NCBI RefSeq assembly: GCF_003946215.1
Contig: NZ_RHOW01000004.1
Span: forward strand, 1-64,000
Direction of reading: 5' to 3'
DNA: 64,000 bases
Origin: Lapidilactobacillus mulanensis
GTDB lineage: Bacteria > Bacillota > Bacilli > Lactobacillales > Lactobacillaceae
Every line of letters begins with the position of its first letter. Within the stretch, counting starts at the first letter, position 1. Both the position numbers and the translations under genes were made by a program. Below, piece after piece: positions 44,985-55,596 of the stretch. The notes beneath the pieces were generated by a model, which saw only the letters and a program-made list of their open reading frames with translations, was not told the origin of the DNA and made no database searches.

Positions 44985-46640
44985 TCATTTCTTCTGTACA
45001 TATTTTAACGAATCTAAGGTTACGGCAACTAAGATAATAATACCTGAGAAGACAAACTGGAGGTTCGTATCGATACCAAGAATTGTTAAAGCATATGTCA
45101 ATGCGGTAAAGATCGTCACCCCGACAACGACACCAGAAATTTTTCCGATCCCACCAGTAAAGGAAACACCACCAACCACACAGGCTGCGATCGCATTCAT
45201 TTCCCAACCTTGACCATATGCTGCTGAACCAGATCCAACCATTCGAGCGGTTTCCAGCCAAGAACCAAATCCATAAAGAATTCCGGCTAAGATAAATGCA
45301 CCCATGGTAACTGCAAAAACAGAGATACCAGAAACGGATGCAGCTTCAGGATTACCACCAACTGCGTATAGGTTTTTGCCAAAGCGGGTCTTATTCCAGA
45401 TAAACCAAACGATTACAATAGCAGCTATTGCCCAAATAATAATGGTTGGAAAACCATTCAGCTTAGGAATGATCAAGTTAGGAATCCCGGGGTCAATGGC
45501 ACCGAAGGAAACCCCTTTAGTCGCATAAGTGACCAATCCGAAAATAATCAATGTGTTAGCCATAGTTGAAATAAATGGATGCATCTTGAACCGAGCGGTG
45601 AAGAATCCGGCAATCGTCGTAAACACTGTACATAATACAATACAGGCGACTAGTGCAAAGATAACTCGGACACCCAATGACATCTTCGTGAAATCAAAAA
45701 TATGACCAAAGACACCACCGGTATTAATGCCTTGATGCATGATAATCGTCGCAGCCGTCATGCCCATACCGACCATACGCCCAATCGAAAGATCCGTACC
45801 CGTTAATAGAATTAATCCCGCAACACCAAGCGCAAGAAACATTTGTGGTGAAGCTTGCTGAAGGATATTAATAATATTATTGTAAGTTAGTAGCGGTGTC
45901 CCTTTCACAATGGGTGTCAGAATGGCTAGAAAAATAAAGACGATGATAATCGCAAAGTATAATCCATTACGCAGCAGAAAATCTCGCCGGTTGAAAGTGT
46001 ACTTATAATTTTCCCATTTTTGATCCAGCAATTCTGTAAAACTAGGACGCGACATTTTAAGTAAGTCAATGAGTTGATATTTCTTCAAAAAGGCCAAATG
46101 CTTTCTGTCTTTAATCCGACGCTCTTCAGCTTGTAAATCCATTTTTGCGTCGTAACGTTTATTCTTATAGACTTGTTTCTCCTCTTTAATTTCCTGAGGA
46201 TCTGAAAGCTTAGCATTTTCCTTTTTATAAGTTTCATCAAGTGTCTGAACATTTTTCTGGTAATCTTTCTCAGCCGCTATTTTTTCTTGAACCGTACTTT
46301 CTTTAACATGCTGGAAATAATCTTTTTCGAAATGTTCTTTTAAGTATGCTTCTGCTTGATCAATGTACTGATTAATCGCACTTTTGTTTTGGGCTTCAAC
46401 CTTTTTAGCTTTTTCTAAATCTGCCTTGTAACCCTTTATAGCTTGTGCTTTTTCTTCTTTCGATTGACTGCGGTCATGCTTGGCATTTTCAATATTGCTC
46501 AATGCTGTAATGACCTTATCCGTACCATCTACACGTAGTTCGTCGATTTTTTTCTGAATTTGGCCGACATGTTCATCAATTGGTTGAAGGAGCGCAATTT
46601 CTTGCTCAGCGGTCAGGATTTTATTTTTTTGAATCACCAT
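44985..46640 (-). CDS. mglC: Galactose ABC transporter permease with long cytosolic extension
   Basis: Residues about 215-551 are the MglC/RbsC-like permease (eight or more helices; LLTGTDLSIGRMVGMGMTAA, GGNPEAASVSGI, AIAACVVGGVSFTGGIGKISG region). Ahead of it are about 210 charged residues rich in Lys, Glu, Gln and Ala, predicted as long coiled coil (for example NIENAKHDRSQSKEEKAQAI). E. coli MglC has about 336 residues and lacks this. RBS AAAGGAGATAAAAAAGT precedes the ATG of the long form, and no RBS was seen at an internal start, so the extension appears to be translated. Confidence 0.88.
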   Translation of the reverse strand: MVIQKNKILTAEQEIALLQPIDEHVGQIQKKIDELRVDGTDKVITALSNIENAKHDRSQSKEEKAQAIKGYKADLEKAKKVEAQNKSAINQYIDQAEAYLKEHFEKDYFQHVKESTVQEKIAAEKDYQKNVQTLDETYKKENAKLSDPQEIKEEKQVYKNKRYDAKMDLQAEERRIKDRKHLAFLKKYQLIDLLKMSRPSFTELLDQKWENYKYTFNRRDFLLRNGLYFAIIIVFIFLAILTPIVKGTPLLTYNNIINILQQASPQMFLALGVAGLILLTGTDLSIGRMVGMGMTAATIIMHQGINTGGVFGHIFDFTKMSLGVRVIFALVACIVLCTVFTTIAGFFTARFKMHPFISTMANTLIIFGLVTYATKGVSFGAIDPGIPNLIIPKLNGFPTIIIWAIAAIVIVWFIWNKTRFGKNLYAVGGNPEAASVSGISVFAVTMGAFILAGILYGFGSWLETARMVGSGSAAYGQGWEMNAIAACVVGGVSFTGGIGKISGVVVGVTIFTALTYALTILGIDTNLQFVFSGIIILVAVTLDSLKYVQKK

Positions 46641-46658
46641 ACTTTTTTATCTCCTTTA

Positions 46659-48167
46659 CTATAAATACTTTGCACTGAGCCTTAACAGCTCTTCTTGATT
46701 CGTTTCTGCCGTATTGACTATCCCTGAAAGTTGACCATTTGACATGACCCCGATCCGGTTGGTGATCCCAAGAATTTCAGGCATTTCTGACGAAACCACA
46801 ATAATACTTTTACCTTGCTTCGCCATTTCAATGATCAACTCATAGATTTCGTACTTCGCGCCAACATCGATCCCGCGAGTGGGCTCATCCATCATAAAAA
46901 CACGGGGATTTCGTTCTAGCCACTTGCCGAAAATCACTTTCTGCTGATTACCGCCTGAAAGACTGGAAATCAAATCATTAGGTCCCATAGTTTTGGTACG
47001 CATTATTTTGATTTCATTTAAAGTTGCTTTTTCCATCTTAGGATTAGAAAGTGCCACGCCTGATTTGTACTGAGGCAAATTGGAAATTGTCGTATTAAAA
47101 GTTAAGCTGCCCTTCGCAAACATCCCGTTGGCTTTCCGCTCTTCGGTAATCATGGCGAATCCATGCTCCATGGCCTCTTTGGCGCTATTGAAATTCATCA
47201 GTTTATTATTGTAATAAACCCGCCCTGAAGCCCTCGTGCGAATACCGAATATCGTCTCGAGGAGTTCTGTCCGGCCTGCACCGACCAAACCATACAAACC
47301 AAAAATTTCGCCTTTACGGACATCGAAACTAATATCTTGCAACTGTGGCGTAAATTTAGTCGATAAATTGCGAACAGATAAAATTGTTTCCCCTGGCACA
47401 TTGTCAACTGGTGGAAAACGATTATCCAGCGAACGTCCAACCATCGCCGTGATCAATTCATTCATATTGGTATCTTTGGTTGATTTCGTGGTAACTAGCT
47501 TACCATCTCGTAAGACGGCGACTTCATCACAAATTTCAAAGATCTCATCCATCTTATGCGAAATATAAATCAGCGAAATCCCTTTGTCACGTAACATTCT
47601 CATCATTTCGAAAAGCTTTTCCACTTCTTGAACGGTTAGTGAGGAAGTAGGTTCATCCAGGACGATCACCTTAGAATTGTAAGAGATTGCCTTGGCGATT
47701 TCGCACATTTGTCTTTGAGAAACAGACATTGTACGCATCGGTTGGCTTAAGTTGACGGTAATTCCTAGACTGATAAAGAGTTTAGACGCCTCTCGTCTCA
47801 TTCGCTTTTCATCGATCACACCTAAAGAATTAACTGGGTAGCGTCCTAAAAATAAGTTGTCCACGACATTTCTTTCTAAGGCCTGATTTAATTCTTGATG
47901 GACCATCGCTACGCCATTTTCCAGAGCATCTTTGGGACCACCAAAGTCGACTTCCTTATTTTCTAAGAAAAAAGTACCCTCATCTTTTTGAAATGTTCCG
48001 AAAAGACATTTCATCATGGTGGACTTACCAGCCCCATTTTCTCCCATGAGTCCCATTACAGTTCCACGTTTAACATCCAGATCAATATGGTCCAACACCC
48101 GGTTGCGACCAAAAGACTTACTCAAACCTCGTATCGATAAAACGATATCATTCTTCTCTTCTGCCAT
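46659..48167 (-). CDS. mglA: Galactose/methyl-galactoside ABC transporter ATPase
   Basis: 502 residues with two ATPase halves, as in MglA/RbsA. First half: Walker A GENGAGKST, signature-like MSVSQRQMCEIAKA, Walker B VIVLDEPTSSL. Second half: degenerate Walker A GLVGAGRTEL, signature LSGGNQQKV, Walker B VFMMDEPTRGIDVGA. Located between the binding-protein and permease genes. RBS ACAGGAG. Confidence 0.95.
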   Translation of the reverse strand: MAEEKNDIVLSIRGLSKSFGRNRVLDHIDLDVKRGTVMGLMGENGAGKSTMMKCLFGTFQKDEGTFFLENKEVDFGGPKDALENGVAMVHQELNQALERNVVDNLFLGRYPVNSLGVIDEKRMRREASKLFISLGITVNLSQPMRTMSVSQRQMCEIAKAISYNSKVIVLDEPTSSLTVQEVEKLFEMMRMLRDKGISLIYISHKMDEIFEICDEVAVLRDGKLVTTKSTKDTNMNELITAMVGRSLDNRFPPVDNVPGETILSVRNLSTKFTPQLQDISFDVRKGEIFGLYGLVGAGRTELLETIFGIRTRASGRVYYNNKLMNFNSAKEAMEHGFAMITEERKANGMFAKGSLTFNTTISNLPQYKSGVALSNPKMEKATLNEIKIMRTKTMGPNDLISSLSGGNQQKVIFGKWLERNPRVFMMDEPTRGIDVGAKYEIYELIIEMAKQGKSIIVVSSEMPEILGITNRIGVMSNGQLSGIVNTAETNQEELLRLSAKYL

Positions 48168-48307
48168 TATTTTTACTCCTGTGAAATTCCAGTGGTTTTT
48201 GAATCTATTACAAGACTTTCAAATGAGTTGCCTCTCGCGTACTGTTCATTTAAAACTGGGATTGCGACAATACTTCGTCACGATCCCAGCCTGTTTTTGA
48301 ATTACCT

Positions 48308-49600
48308 TTATTGGTTAAGAATTGAAGTATAAGAAGCTGCGTTGTCTGTTTTAACCATGTTAATGGCAAACGCATCATACTCACTAGGATTACCCAGCCG
48401 GTTCGTGATATTAGATTCTGTTTGTCCGTCCCCGCCAATATATTCAACCTTCAAATTAAGGAGGCCATCATAGGCTTTGAGCAGTGGTTGATATGTGGAT
48501 CCTAAGAAGTTATCAGATGAGTTATAGATATCCAACCAAACTTTCTTTTCAGGAGATTTTGATTTGTCCAACTGATTTGAAACCGGTGCATAAACCTTAG
48601 TTGAATCTGTAAAGTCTTTGTAATTATCAGCTGTAACTGCAACATTCAACGCATAATATGAACGTTCTGATTTCTTATAAGTGTAAACATCCTTGCTTAA
48701 AACGTTACCAGCATCGTCTTTTTTGCCAATACCAGTGTCCATATCAACACCATCTAGAGAATTACGGAGCACGCGGAGCGTCAAGTAAGCTTGAACATCG
48801 GCATGTTGGCTCACTGTCCCACCATATCCCTCAGCAATTGCAGCAACGGCATCACTGTTGGCATCATAACCAAAAGTTGGTACCTTGTTGTCTTTTGCCC
48901 AAGAATTAAACATTGACATTCCCATACCGTCGTTGTTAGAAGCAATAACGTCAATTTGTTTGCCAAAAGAAGAAGCCCAAGTTCCGATTGCATTCCCGGC
49001 AGTCGCAGCATCCCAAGTTGCGCCCGAATTATTCTTCATTTCTTGTGAAGCCAGTTCTCGAATTTTATAAGTTTTTCCAGCTACTTTGATCGTGCCATCT
49101 TTGACGGCTTTTGCTTTGCCATCAGCGTTGGTACCAATTGGCTCACTATCAACGCCTTCACCTTTTTTAACGCCAGTTCCAAGCGCTGTCCGAACACCTC
49201 TCGTACGTGCGATCGAATCATTATGACCAACATCACCAATGGCTAAGACGTAACCAATCACGCCATCCCCATTCCGGTCAACCGTTGCAATATTCTTTTC
49301 GATGTACTCTTTGACCATTTGTCCCTGAACTTCAGCACCTTGTTGTGCATCAAAGCCCACATAATAAGTATTGTCATTATAGCTAAGCGCCGTTTTGTCC
49401 AATTCTCCCGTAGAACTGTTTGAAGGTTGGCGGTTATACCACACCAACGGTTTATCTTTGTTTGCTACAGTGCCAGAACTCGCTGTGCCATCTTTCTTGG
49501 AGCTGCCCGAACTATCATTACTTGATGATCCACATGCCGCTAGCGATGCGGTTAACCCTAATGCTAAGGCCAACGTTAAAATTGCAGTTTTCTTCTTCAT
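48308..49600 (-). CDS. mglB: Galactose/glucose-binding lipoprotein, circularly permuted
   Basis: 430 residues, lipobox LAAC (Cys23), then a Ser/Gly-rich spacer. The mature protein does not begin with the usual first strand. It starts at KPLVWYNRQP (50-59), which matches the VVFFNKEP region near residue 90 of E. coli GBP, and runs through YYVGFD, the calcium loop DRNGDG (108-113), GDVGHNDSIAR, ATWDAATA, SNNDGMGMS and FGYDANSDA to the normal C-terminal YALNVAVTADNYKDF. Residues about 352-430 (KKVWLDIYNSSDNF ... DAFAINMVKTDNA) then match the normal N-terminal part (IGVTIYKYDDNF ... ALAINLVDPAA). All known sugar contacts have counterparts. RBS AGAGAGGAAG. Confidence 0.88.
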   Translation of the reverse strand: MKKKTAILTLALALGLTASLAACGSSSNDSSGSSKKDGTASSGTVANKDKPLVWYNRQPSNSSTGELDKTALSYNDNTYYVGFDAQQGAEVQGQMVKEYIEKNIATVDRNGDGVIGYVLAIGDVGHNDSIARTRGVRTALGTGVKKGEGVDSEPIGTNADGKAKAVKDGTIKVAGKTYKIRELASQEMKNNSGATWDAATAGNAIGTWASSFGKQIDVIASNNDGMGMSMFNSWAKDNKVPTFGYDANSDAVAAIAEGYGGTVSQHADVQAYLTLRVLRNSLDGVDMDTGIGKKDDAGNVLSKDVYTYKKSERSYYALNVAVTADNYKDFTDSTKVYAPVSNQLDKSKSPEKKVWLDIYNSSDNFLGSTYQPLLKAYDGLLNLKVEYIGGDGQTESNITNRLGNPSEYDAFAINMVKTDNAASYTSILNQ

Positions 49601-49662
49601 AAATATATTCTTCCTCTCTTTTACACATTTGTATGCGCTCTAACAACAATCTCAATATAACA

Positions 49663-49678
49663 AATAAAGGGCTTACAT
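49663..49678 (-). promoter_or_regulatory. Candidate cre site in the mglB promoter region
   Basis: The minus strand reads ATGTAAGCCCTTTATT, one or two bases from the cre consensus. It lies about 65 nt upstream of the mglB start, in front of a TATATT -10-like box. Suggests CcpA repression. Confidence 0.5.
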
Positions 49679-49761
49679 AATATAGAAAATTTTTTATGTG
49701 ACATTGAAATATTATGCATTGGCAATACTAACTGTGACATCTTGGAAAAAATCTACCTTCG

Positions 49762-49824
49762 GCCTAAAGTGCTGGGGCAGGCAGGTCTGTGGCTGTGGGA
49801 CCGCCTGCCCCAGCACTTTCAACC
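49762..49824 (+). repeat. Collapsed P1-type palindrome (composite copy 5)
   Basis: Only 63 nt. The outer arms AAAGTGCTGGGGCAGGC / GCCTGCCCCAGCACTTT remain with a short loop; the three inner hairpins are gone. It still carries the ATCTACCT left edge and a recognisable linker on the right. Confidence 0.85.
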
Positions 49825-50141
49825 TAAACGTATTTGAGTTAGTGTAGGAATTGAATAGATGGGTTCCTGAAAGTTTGATTATCAAGGTAGCCTTTGCTTT
49901 GAATAACCAAAGAAGAAAAGTGATGAATTTCAAATCTGCGCAAATTAAGACACGACAAAACACTAAAAAAGGTGCAGATTAGGCTAAAAAAGCGGATATC
50001 ATCGTGTTTTTGGCGAAAGATTGCGCCTATTTTTAAATTTGTCGTTGGTCTAGATTACCAATTCTCGTTTTGCGCGTTAAAATTTAGAAAAATAAACTAA
50101 ATACGCAACGTTAAACATATCGAGCTCTTACGAATAGACTA

Positions 50142-50340
50142 GGCGAAATTTGTGGTGGGAACTGGGACTGCAGTGGCATTTCTGTTAACGAACGGGTTTT
50201 GTGAGTTTACAGAAAGGGGAAATGTGAGATCTTCCCGATTTTGGAAGAGCTCACATTTCAGGCGGAAGAATTTTCCGTACTTTGGAAAATCCTGCAGCCG
50301 TCCCCACAGCAGTCTCCCAGTTCCCACCACAAATTTAGCC
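50142..50340 (+). repeat. P2-type structured palindrome (composite copy 5)
   Basis: Complete P2. The central hairpin is GAG-A-TCTTCC-CGATTTT-GGAAGA-G-CTC, a fully re-paired apical stem relative to the TCCGG/CCGGA of copy 1. The linker 49825-50141 has the ACACGAC hairpin and CGAATAGACTAGG. The remaining gap around it shows nothing else. Confidence 0.9.
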
Positions 50341-50397
50341 GGAACCACACAAAAAAAAGAACTCATTTTTCGAGCCCTTCATCTGACAAACTTTTAA

Positions 50398-51894
<1,497 letters not shown>

Positions 51895-53061
51895 TTACTC
51901 AGTTTCATCGGTCGTGATCAAGTTACGCCCACGTCCTTTAGATAAATACAGCATTCGGTCGGCACGTTCGAATAATTGATCTGAAGTTCGATCGGCGACC
52001 CGCAACTTGGCGATGCCAATCGAAGCGGTAAAGGTAATCGGCTGACCGTTGTAATTGACGGTGAGCGCGGCAATTTGTCGATGCAAGTCTTGGGCAATAA
52101 CTTGGGCGTCCGCCACCGTTTTATGTGGGAGGAGAATACTGAATTCCTCGCCACCGGTGCGATAACATTCGGCATCAGGAATTTGATCGGTAATTTCGCG
52201 CAACGTTGCGCCGACCCTGGTCAAAACATCGTTACCCGCCAAATGGCCGTAAGTATCGTTGATTCCCTTAAATCGATCGATGTCCATTTCGATCATACTT
52301 AAATCGTTTTGATCGATCTGAGCACGGGCGAAAACGTTTGCGTACTCCTTATGAAACATATTATAATTCTTCAACTTTGTCAATGTATCGATCGTTGCTT
52401 GACGAGTCACGCTGATCAATTGCTGATTATCGCGGAACAAAATCGTTAATCCGAAGAATAAAATCGTCTCCATCAACAGAAAGCTCCAAATATTGAACCA
52501 CATTTCAGAAGTCGTCACTTTACCGATCCCGACCACATTAACATAATGTAGCGTGATCCAGACCATTGTGATCAATCCTTGAACCGCCGGAATGACCCAC
52601 CCCGCCGGCGAATCGCGCTTTCGAATCAGATAAGCCACCAATGTGATCAACAATAACATCAAGAGCATGAACAGCGAATGATATAGGGTCTCGATCGAAA
52701 AATGATAAAAAAACAAGTGAGCTAAAACATCGACCGACATAATTTCGAAACTCGAACGGAAGCCCAGAAAAACCACGATAAAAATCAGTAACAGCATTCG
52801 AAAATTAATAAATGCCGCATAACTACGCGATAATGCCGATTTATATTCAAACAAACTAGCCAATACCGAAAAATAAACCACACTAATGATTTTTAAACGG
52901 CCAACAGAAAAATCGACTTTGTCCATATTTTGTTGATGTGCGGCTGAGTATTGTAAAACTAAACGTACTAATAGCTGGAAGAACAGAATTATTCCCAGTG
53001 AAAAGAAAATCCCGGTAAACAGCGGCTTGACGAGCCAGAGTTTCTCCGTCAAATTAATCAT
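51895..53061 (-). CDS. Membrane-bound diguanylate cyclase (GGDEF)
   Basis: 388 residues. Six or so membrane helices occupy about 10-215 and a GGDEF domain about 225-388. The active motif is GGEEF in RTGGEEFSILLPH, with DIDRFKGINDTYGH for metal and nucleotide. Both are intact, so c-di-GMP synthesis is plausible. No RxxD inhibitory motif lies 5 residues before GGEEF. The start is uncertain: ATG at 53061 has AAGGG too close, and an in-frame TTG at 53052 has better spacing. The matching EAL gene lies 1.8 kb away. Confidence 0.88.
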   Translation of the reverse strand: MINLTEKLWLVKPLFTGIFFSLGIILFFQLLVRLVLQYSAAHQQNMDKVDFSVGRLKIISVVYFSVLASLFEYKSALSRSYAAFINFRMLLLIFIVVFLGFRSSFEIMSVDVLAHLFFYHFSIETLYHSLFMLLMLLLITLVAYLIRKRDSPAGWVIPAVQGLITMVWITLHYVNVVGIGKVTTSEMWFNIWSFLLMETILFFGLTILFRDNQQLISVTRQATIDTLTKLKNYNMFHKEYANVFARAQIDQNDLSMIEMDIDRFKGINDTYGHLAGNDVLTRVGATLREITDQIPDAECYRTGGEEFSILLPHKTVADAQVIAQDLHRQIAALTVNYNGQPITFTASIGIAKLRVADRTSDQLFERADRMLYLSKGRGRNLITTDETE

Positions 53062-53152
53062 CCCTTGCAGAAAATATTACTGACAACTGTTGATGGCCAA
53101 ATTGACGCTGGTCAAGAAATTATCACGATCGAATTTATTTTTTTGAATAGTT

Positions 53153-54535
53153 CTAACCTTTTGCAGCTACCTTTTCTTGTTCGATCGCCATCTGTGCAAC
53201 TAAATTCAAATAATTAAATGGTTGATCGTAGTTCGGTTGAAAAAGCATATCAACGTAGGCTAAATCATCGATGGTATTTTTATTCTGGATACAAACCGAA
53301 ATTGTATTCGCAGACTGGGCAACTTCATGCTTGCTATATAATTGCGCGCCCAAAATTTGCCGGTTATCGCGATTGTACACTAAAATAATCGTCAGCATGG
53401 CCGTCGTCGGCATGTAATCGGGACGATAATTATCATGATAGGTCACAGATGCGGCATTGAATCCGGCGGCTTGTGCGTGATGCAAAGTCAGCCCGGTGGA
53501 AGCCAGCGTATGATTGAACAGTGACATGGCAGAAGTGCCTTGAGTGCCCATATATTTCTGAGTATGGCCAAAGAGATTGATCGCCGCCAGTTTGCCTTGA
53601 CGTACGGCGTTAGTGGCTAGCGGAATATAAGCCGTTTTGCCAGTTGGATTATAATGAACCGCACTGGCATCTCCGGCTGCATAAATAGCTGGGTCAGAAG
53701 TTTGCATATAATCGTCAATCAACAAAGCGCCGCGTCGGTCCATTTCTACTTGGCCACGCAGTAATTCAGTGTTGGCCACGAAACCTGTACTCACGATCGC
53801 TAAATCTGCGGCGTGTTCACCTTTATTGGTCTCTACGATCACTTCATCCGTGCCCTTGAACCCATGAGCGTGTTCGCGATCGTAAACGTGCACCCCGTGA
53901 TTGACCAAACTTGTTTCGATCACTTTTGCCAACTCGGCATCTACGTAATTATTCAGCAATTGATCTGGTCCCTGAATTAAACTAACTTCATGATCGGTGT
54001 TGGCGTAACTCTCCGCCAATTCGACTCCCACGTAACCCCCACCGACGATTGCGATTCGTCTGTGATTTTTCGCGGTGTCGTAAATGGCTTGTGCTTGGGC
54101 GTAATCTTTACATAATAAAACTCGAGAATGATCAACGCCCATAATTGGCGGTACTTTAACGTAAGAACCGGTTGCCATGATCAGCTTGTCGTACGAATCG
54201 GTAAAAACTTCGTTCGTGTCTAAATTCTCGCAGGTTAATTCCTTCTGCTTGGCGTCGATTTTTAAAACGTCGTGCTTCATCCGCACGGTGGCTCCCAGTT
54301 GCCGTAATGCCTCTGGATTCGAATAGAACATGTCCTCCAAGCGTTTAACTTGCCCGCCTAAATAAAGTGAAATCCCGCAAGATAAAAAAGAGATATTATC
54401 ATGACGCTCGTAAATCGTCACGTCTGTCTCAGGATGATCTTCCAGAATCTGCGTCGCCGCAACTGTTCCTGCATGTGTGCAGCCAACAATAATAACTTTC
54501 CTATCAATTCCCCGTTCCTCAAATATTGATTTCAC
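53153..54535 (-). CDS. nox: NADH oxidase / CoA-disulfide reductase family flavoprotein
   Basis: 460 residues. FAD fold VIIVGCTHAGTVAA, redox Cys in SFLSCGISLYLGG, NAD fold RRIAIVGGGYVGVELAESY, second FAD site AAGDASAVHYNPTGK and C-terminal dimerisation domain. The single Cys and overall pattern match water-forming NADH oxidase of lactobacilli. The upstream frame start (GTG at 54535) has no RBS. A good RBS (GAGGAACGGGG) lies before ATTGATAGG at 54508, where ATT would replace the expected ATG, so translation may start poorly or at a non-standard codon. Confidence 0.85.
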   Translation of the reverse strand: MKSIFEERGIDRKVIIVGCTHAGTVAATQILEDHPETDVTIYERHDNISFLSCGISLYLGGQVKRLEDMFYSNPEALRQLGATVRMKHDVLKIDAKQKELTCENLDTNEVFTDSYDKLIMATGSYVKVPPIMGVDHSRVLLCKDYAQAQAIYDTAKNHRRIAIVGGGYVGVELAESYANTDHEVSLIQGPDQLLNNYVDAELAKVIETSLVNHGVHVYDREHAHGFKGTDEVIVETNKGEHAADLAIVSTGFVANTELLRGQVEMDRRGALLIDDYMQTSDPAIYAAGDASAVHYNPTGKTAYIPLATNAVRQGKLAAINLFGHTQKYMGTQGTSAMSLFNHTLASTGLTLHHAQAAGFNAASVTYHDNYRPDYMPTTAMLTIILVYNRDNRQILGAQLYSKHEVAQSANTISVCIQNKNTIDDLAYVDMLFQPNYDQPFNYLNLVAQMAIEQEKVAAKG

Positions 54536-54821
54536 AGATAAAATTGTGCGTCAATTCAACTAAAAAAATGATTCCGATCGATCCCACAATTATTCGTATA
54601 CAATTGCACTTACCTTCAATTATAGTACAAAGCGCGCCAACACGGTAAATTATTTTAAAATTGCGATTCTTAAACTTAAAAAAGCATCGATTTAGCTCTG
54701 CGTGTTACTGAAAAGATGGTCATGAAAAATAAATTATTTTCTGATCAGGTAAATTCTGATTTCCATTCTGTCCAAAAATGGCTTAGAATGGAGTTGATAA
54801 CTGAGAAATGGAGGCCTCTCT

Positions 54822-55526
54822 GTGAGCACAGTAGACGAAAAGCGCTATCGCTACTTTATCCAACCACAATTAGATAAGATCAATAATACATTGATCGGAT
54901 ATGAATTATTAATGAAGTACCACACGCCGGATGGATGGCGCCCTCCTCATTCATTCGCGGAAATTCCACCGAAAATTATTGCCGACACTTTAGTCGAGAC
55001 GGTCAAACAACTCGAATTAAAAATCGGTTCTGTGTCGGTCAATATTAACCGAACACAACTCATGGATCCGCAAATCGACGATGCGATCATTCAATCTCAA
55101 TCGATTTTGCGGCCATTGAAATTAATTGTCGAGTTGACCGAAGAACCCGATGATGAAAACTTTAAGACCGAGCAGATCATCGAAATGGTTCAGCGTTTCA
55201 CCGATCGCGGCATGGAGCTCAGCCTCGATGATGTGGGGATGGACCAGAATAATCTTGACCACGTGAAACCCCTGTTGCCCTACGCAACTGAAATGAAATT
55301 TGCGCTACAAGACTTGTCAGCTTCTTTTCAAGATAAAGAAACGCAAAAGCAAGTCAAATTCTGGCAGAATGTTGCCTGTCAATATAATCTCCGCTTCATC
55401 CTCGAAGGGATCGAAGACGCTGAAGATGACGCCACCGCGGATCAGTTGGACATTGATTTACGGCAAGGCTATTTCTATGGCAAGCCCCATCTGCTCAAAA
55501 TTAACGCGGATGATCCAGATCAATAA
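54822..55526 (+). CDS. EAL-domain protein, probable c-di-GMP phosphodiesterase
   Basis: 234 residues, a free-standing EAL domain. The signature is changed to YELLMKYH (EALxR in the consensus). SVNIN, IVELTEE, LDDVG (DDFG), the metal-site-like EMKFAL, EGIED and QGYFYGKP are retained. Most catalytic acids are therefore present; the Arg to Lys change at EALxR may affect turnover. Start GTG, 8 nt after GGAGG. Shares a neighbourhood with the GGDEF gene. No PilZ gene was seen. Confidence 0.83.
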   Translation: MSTVDEKRYRYFIQPQLDKINNTLIGYELLMKYHTPDGWRPPHSFAEIPPKIIADTLVETVKQLELKIGSVSVNINRTQLMDPQIDDAIIQSQSILRPLKLIVELTEEPDDENFKTEQIIEMVQRFTDRGMELSLDDVGMDQNNLDHVKPLLPYATEMKFALQDLSASFQDKETQKQVKFWQNVACQYNLRFILEGIEDAEDDATADQLDIDLRQGYFYGKPHLLKINADDPDQ

Positions 55527-55539
55527 ATAATCAGATAAC

Positions 55540-55577
55540 AAAAGCCACTGTGATTATTCAAATCACAGTGGCTTTTT
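55540..55577. terminator. Bidirectional terminator
   Basis: AAAAGCCACTGTGAT / ATCACAGTGGCTTTTT perfect stem between the convergent EAL and Nudix genes. Confidence 0.9.
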
Positions 55578-55596
55578 AGATGGCCATAAAAATCGA

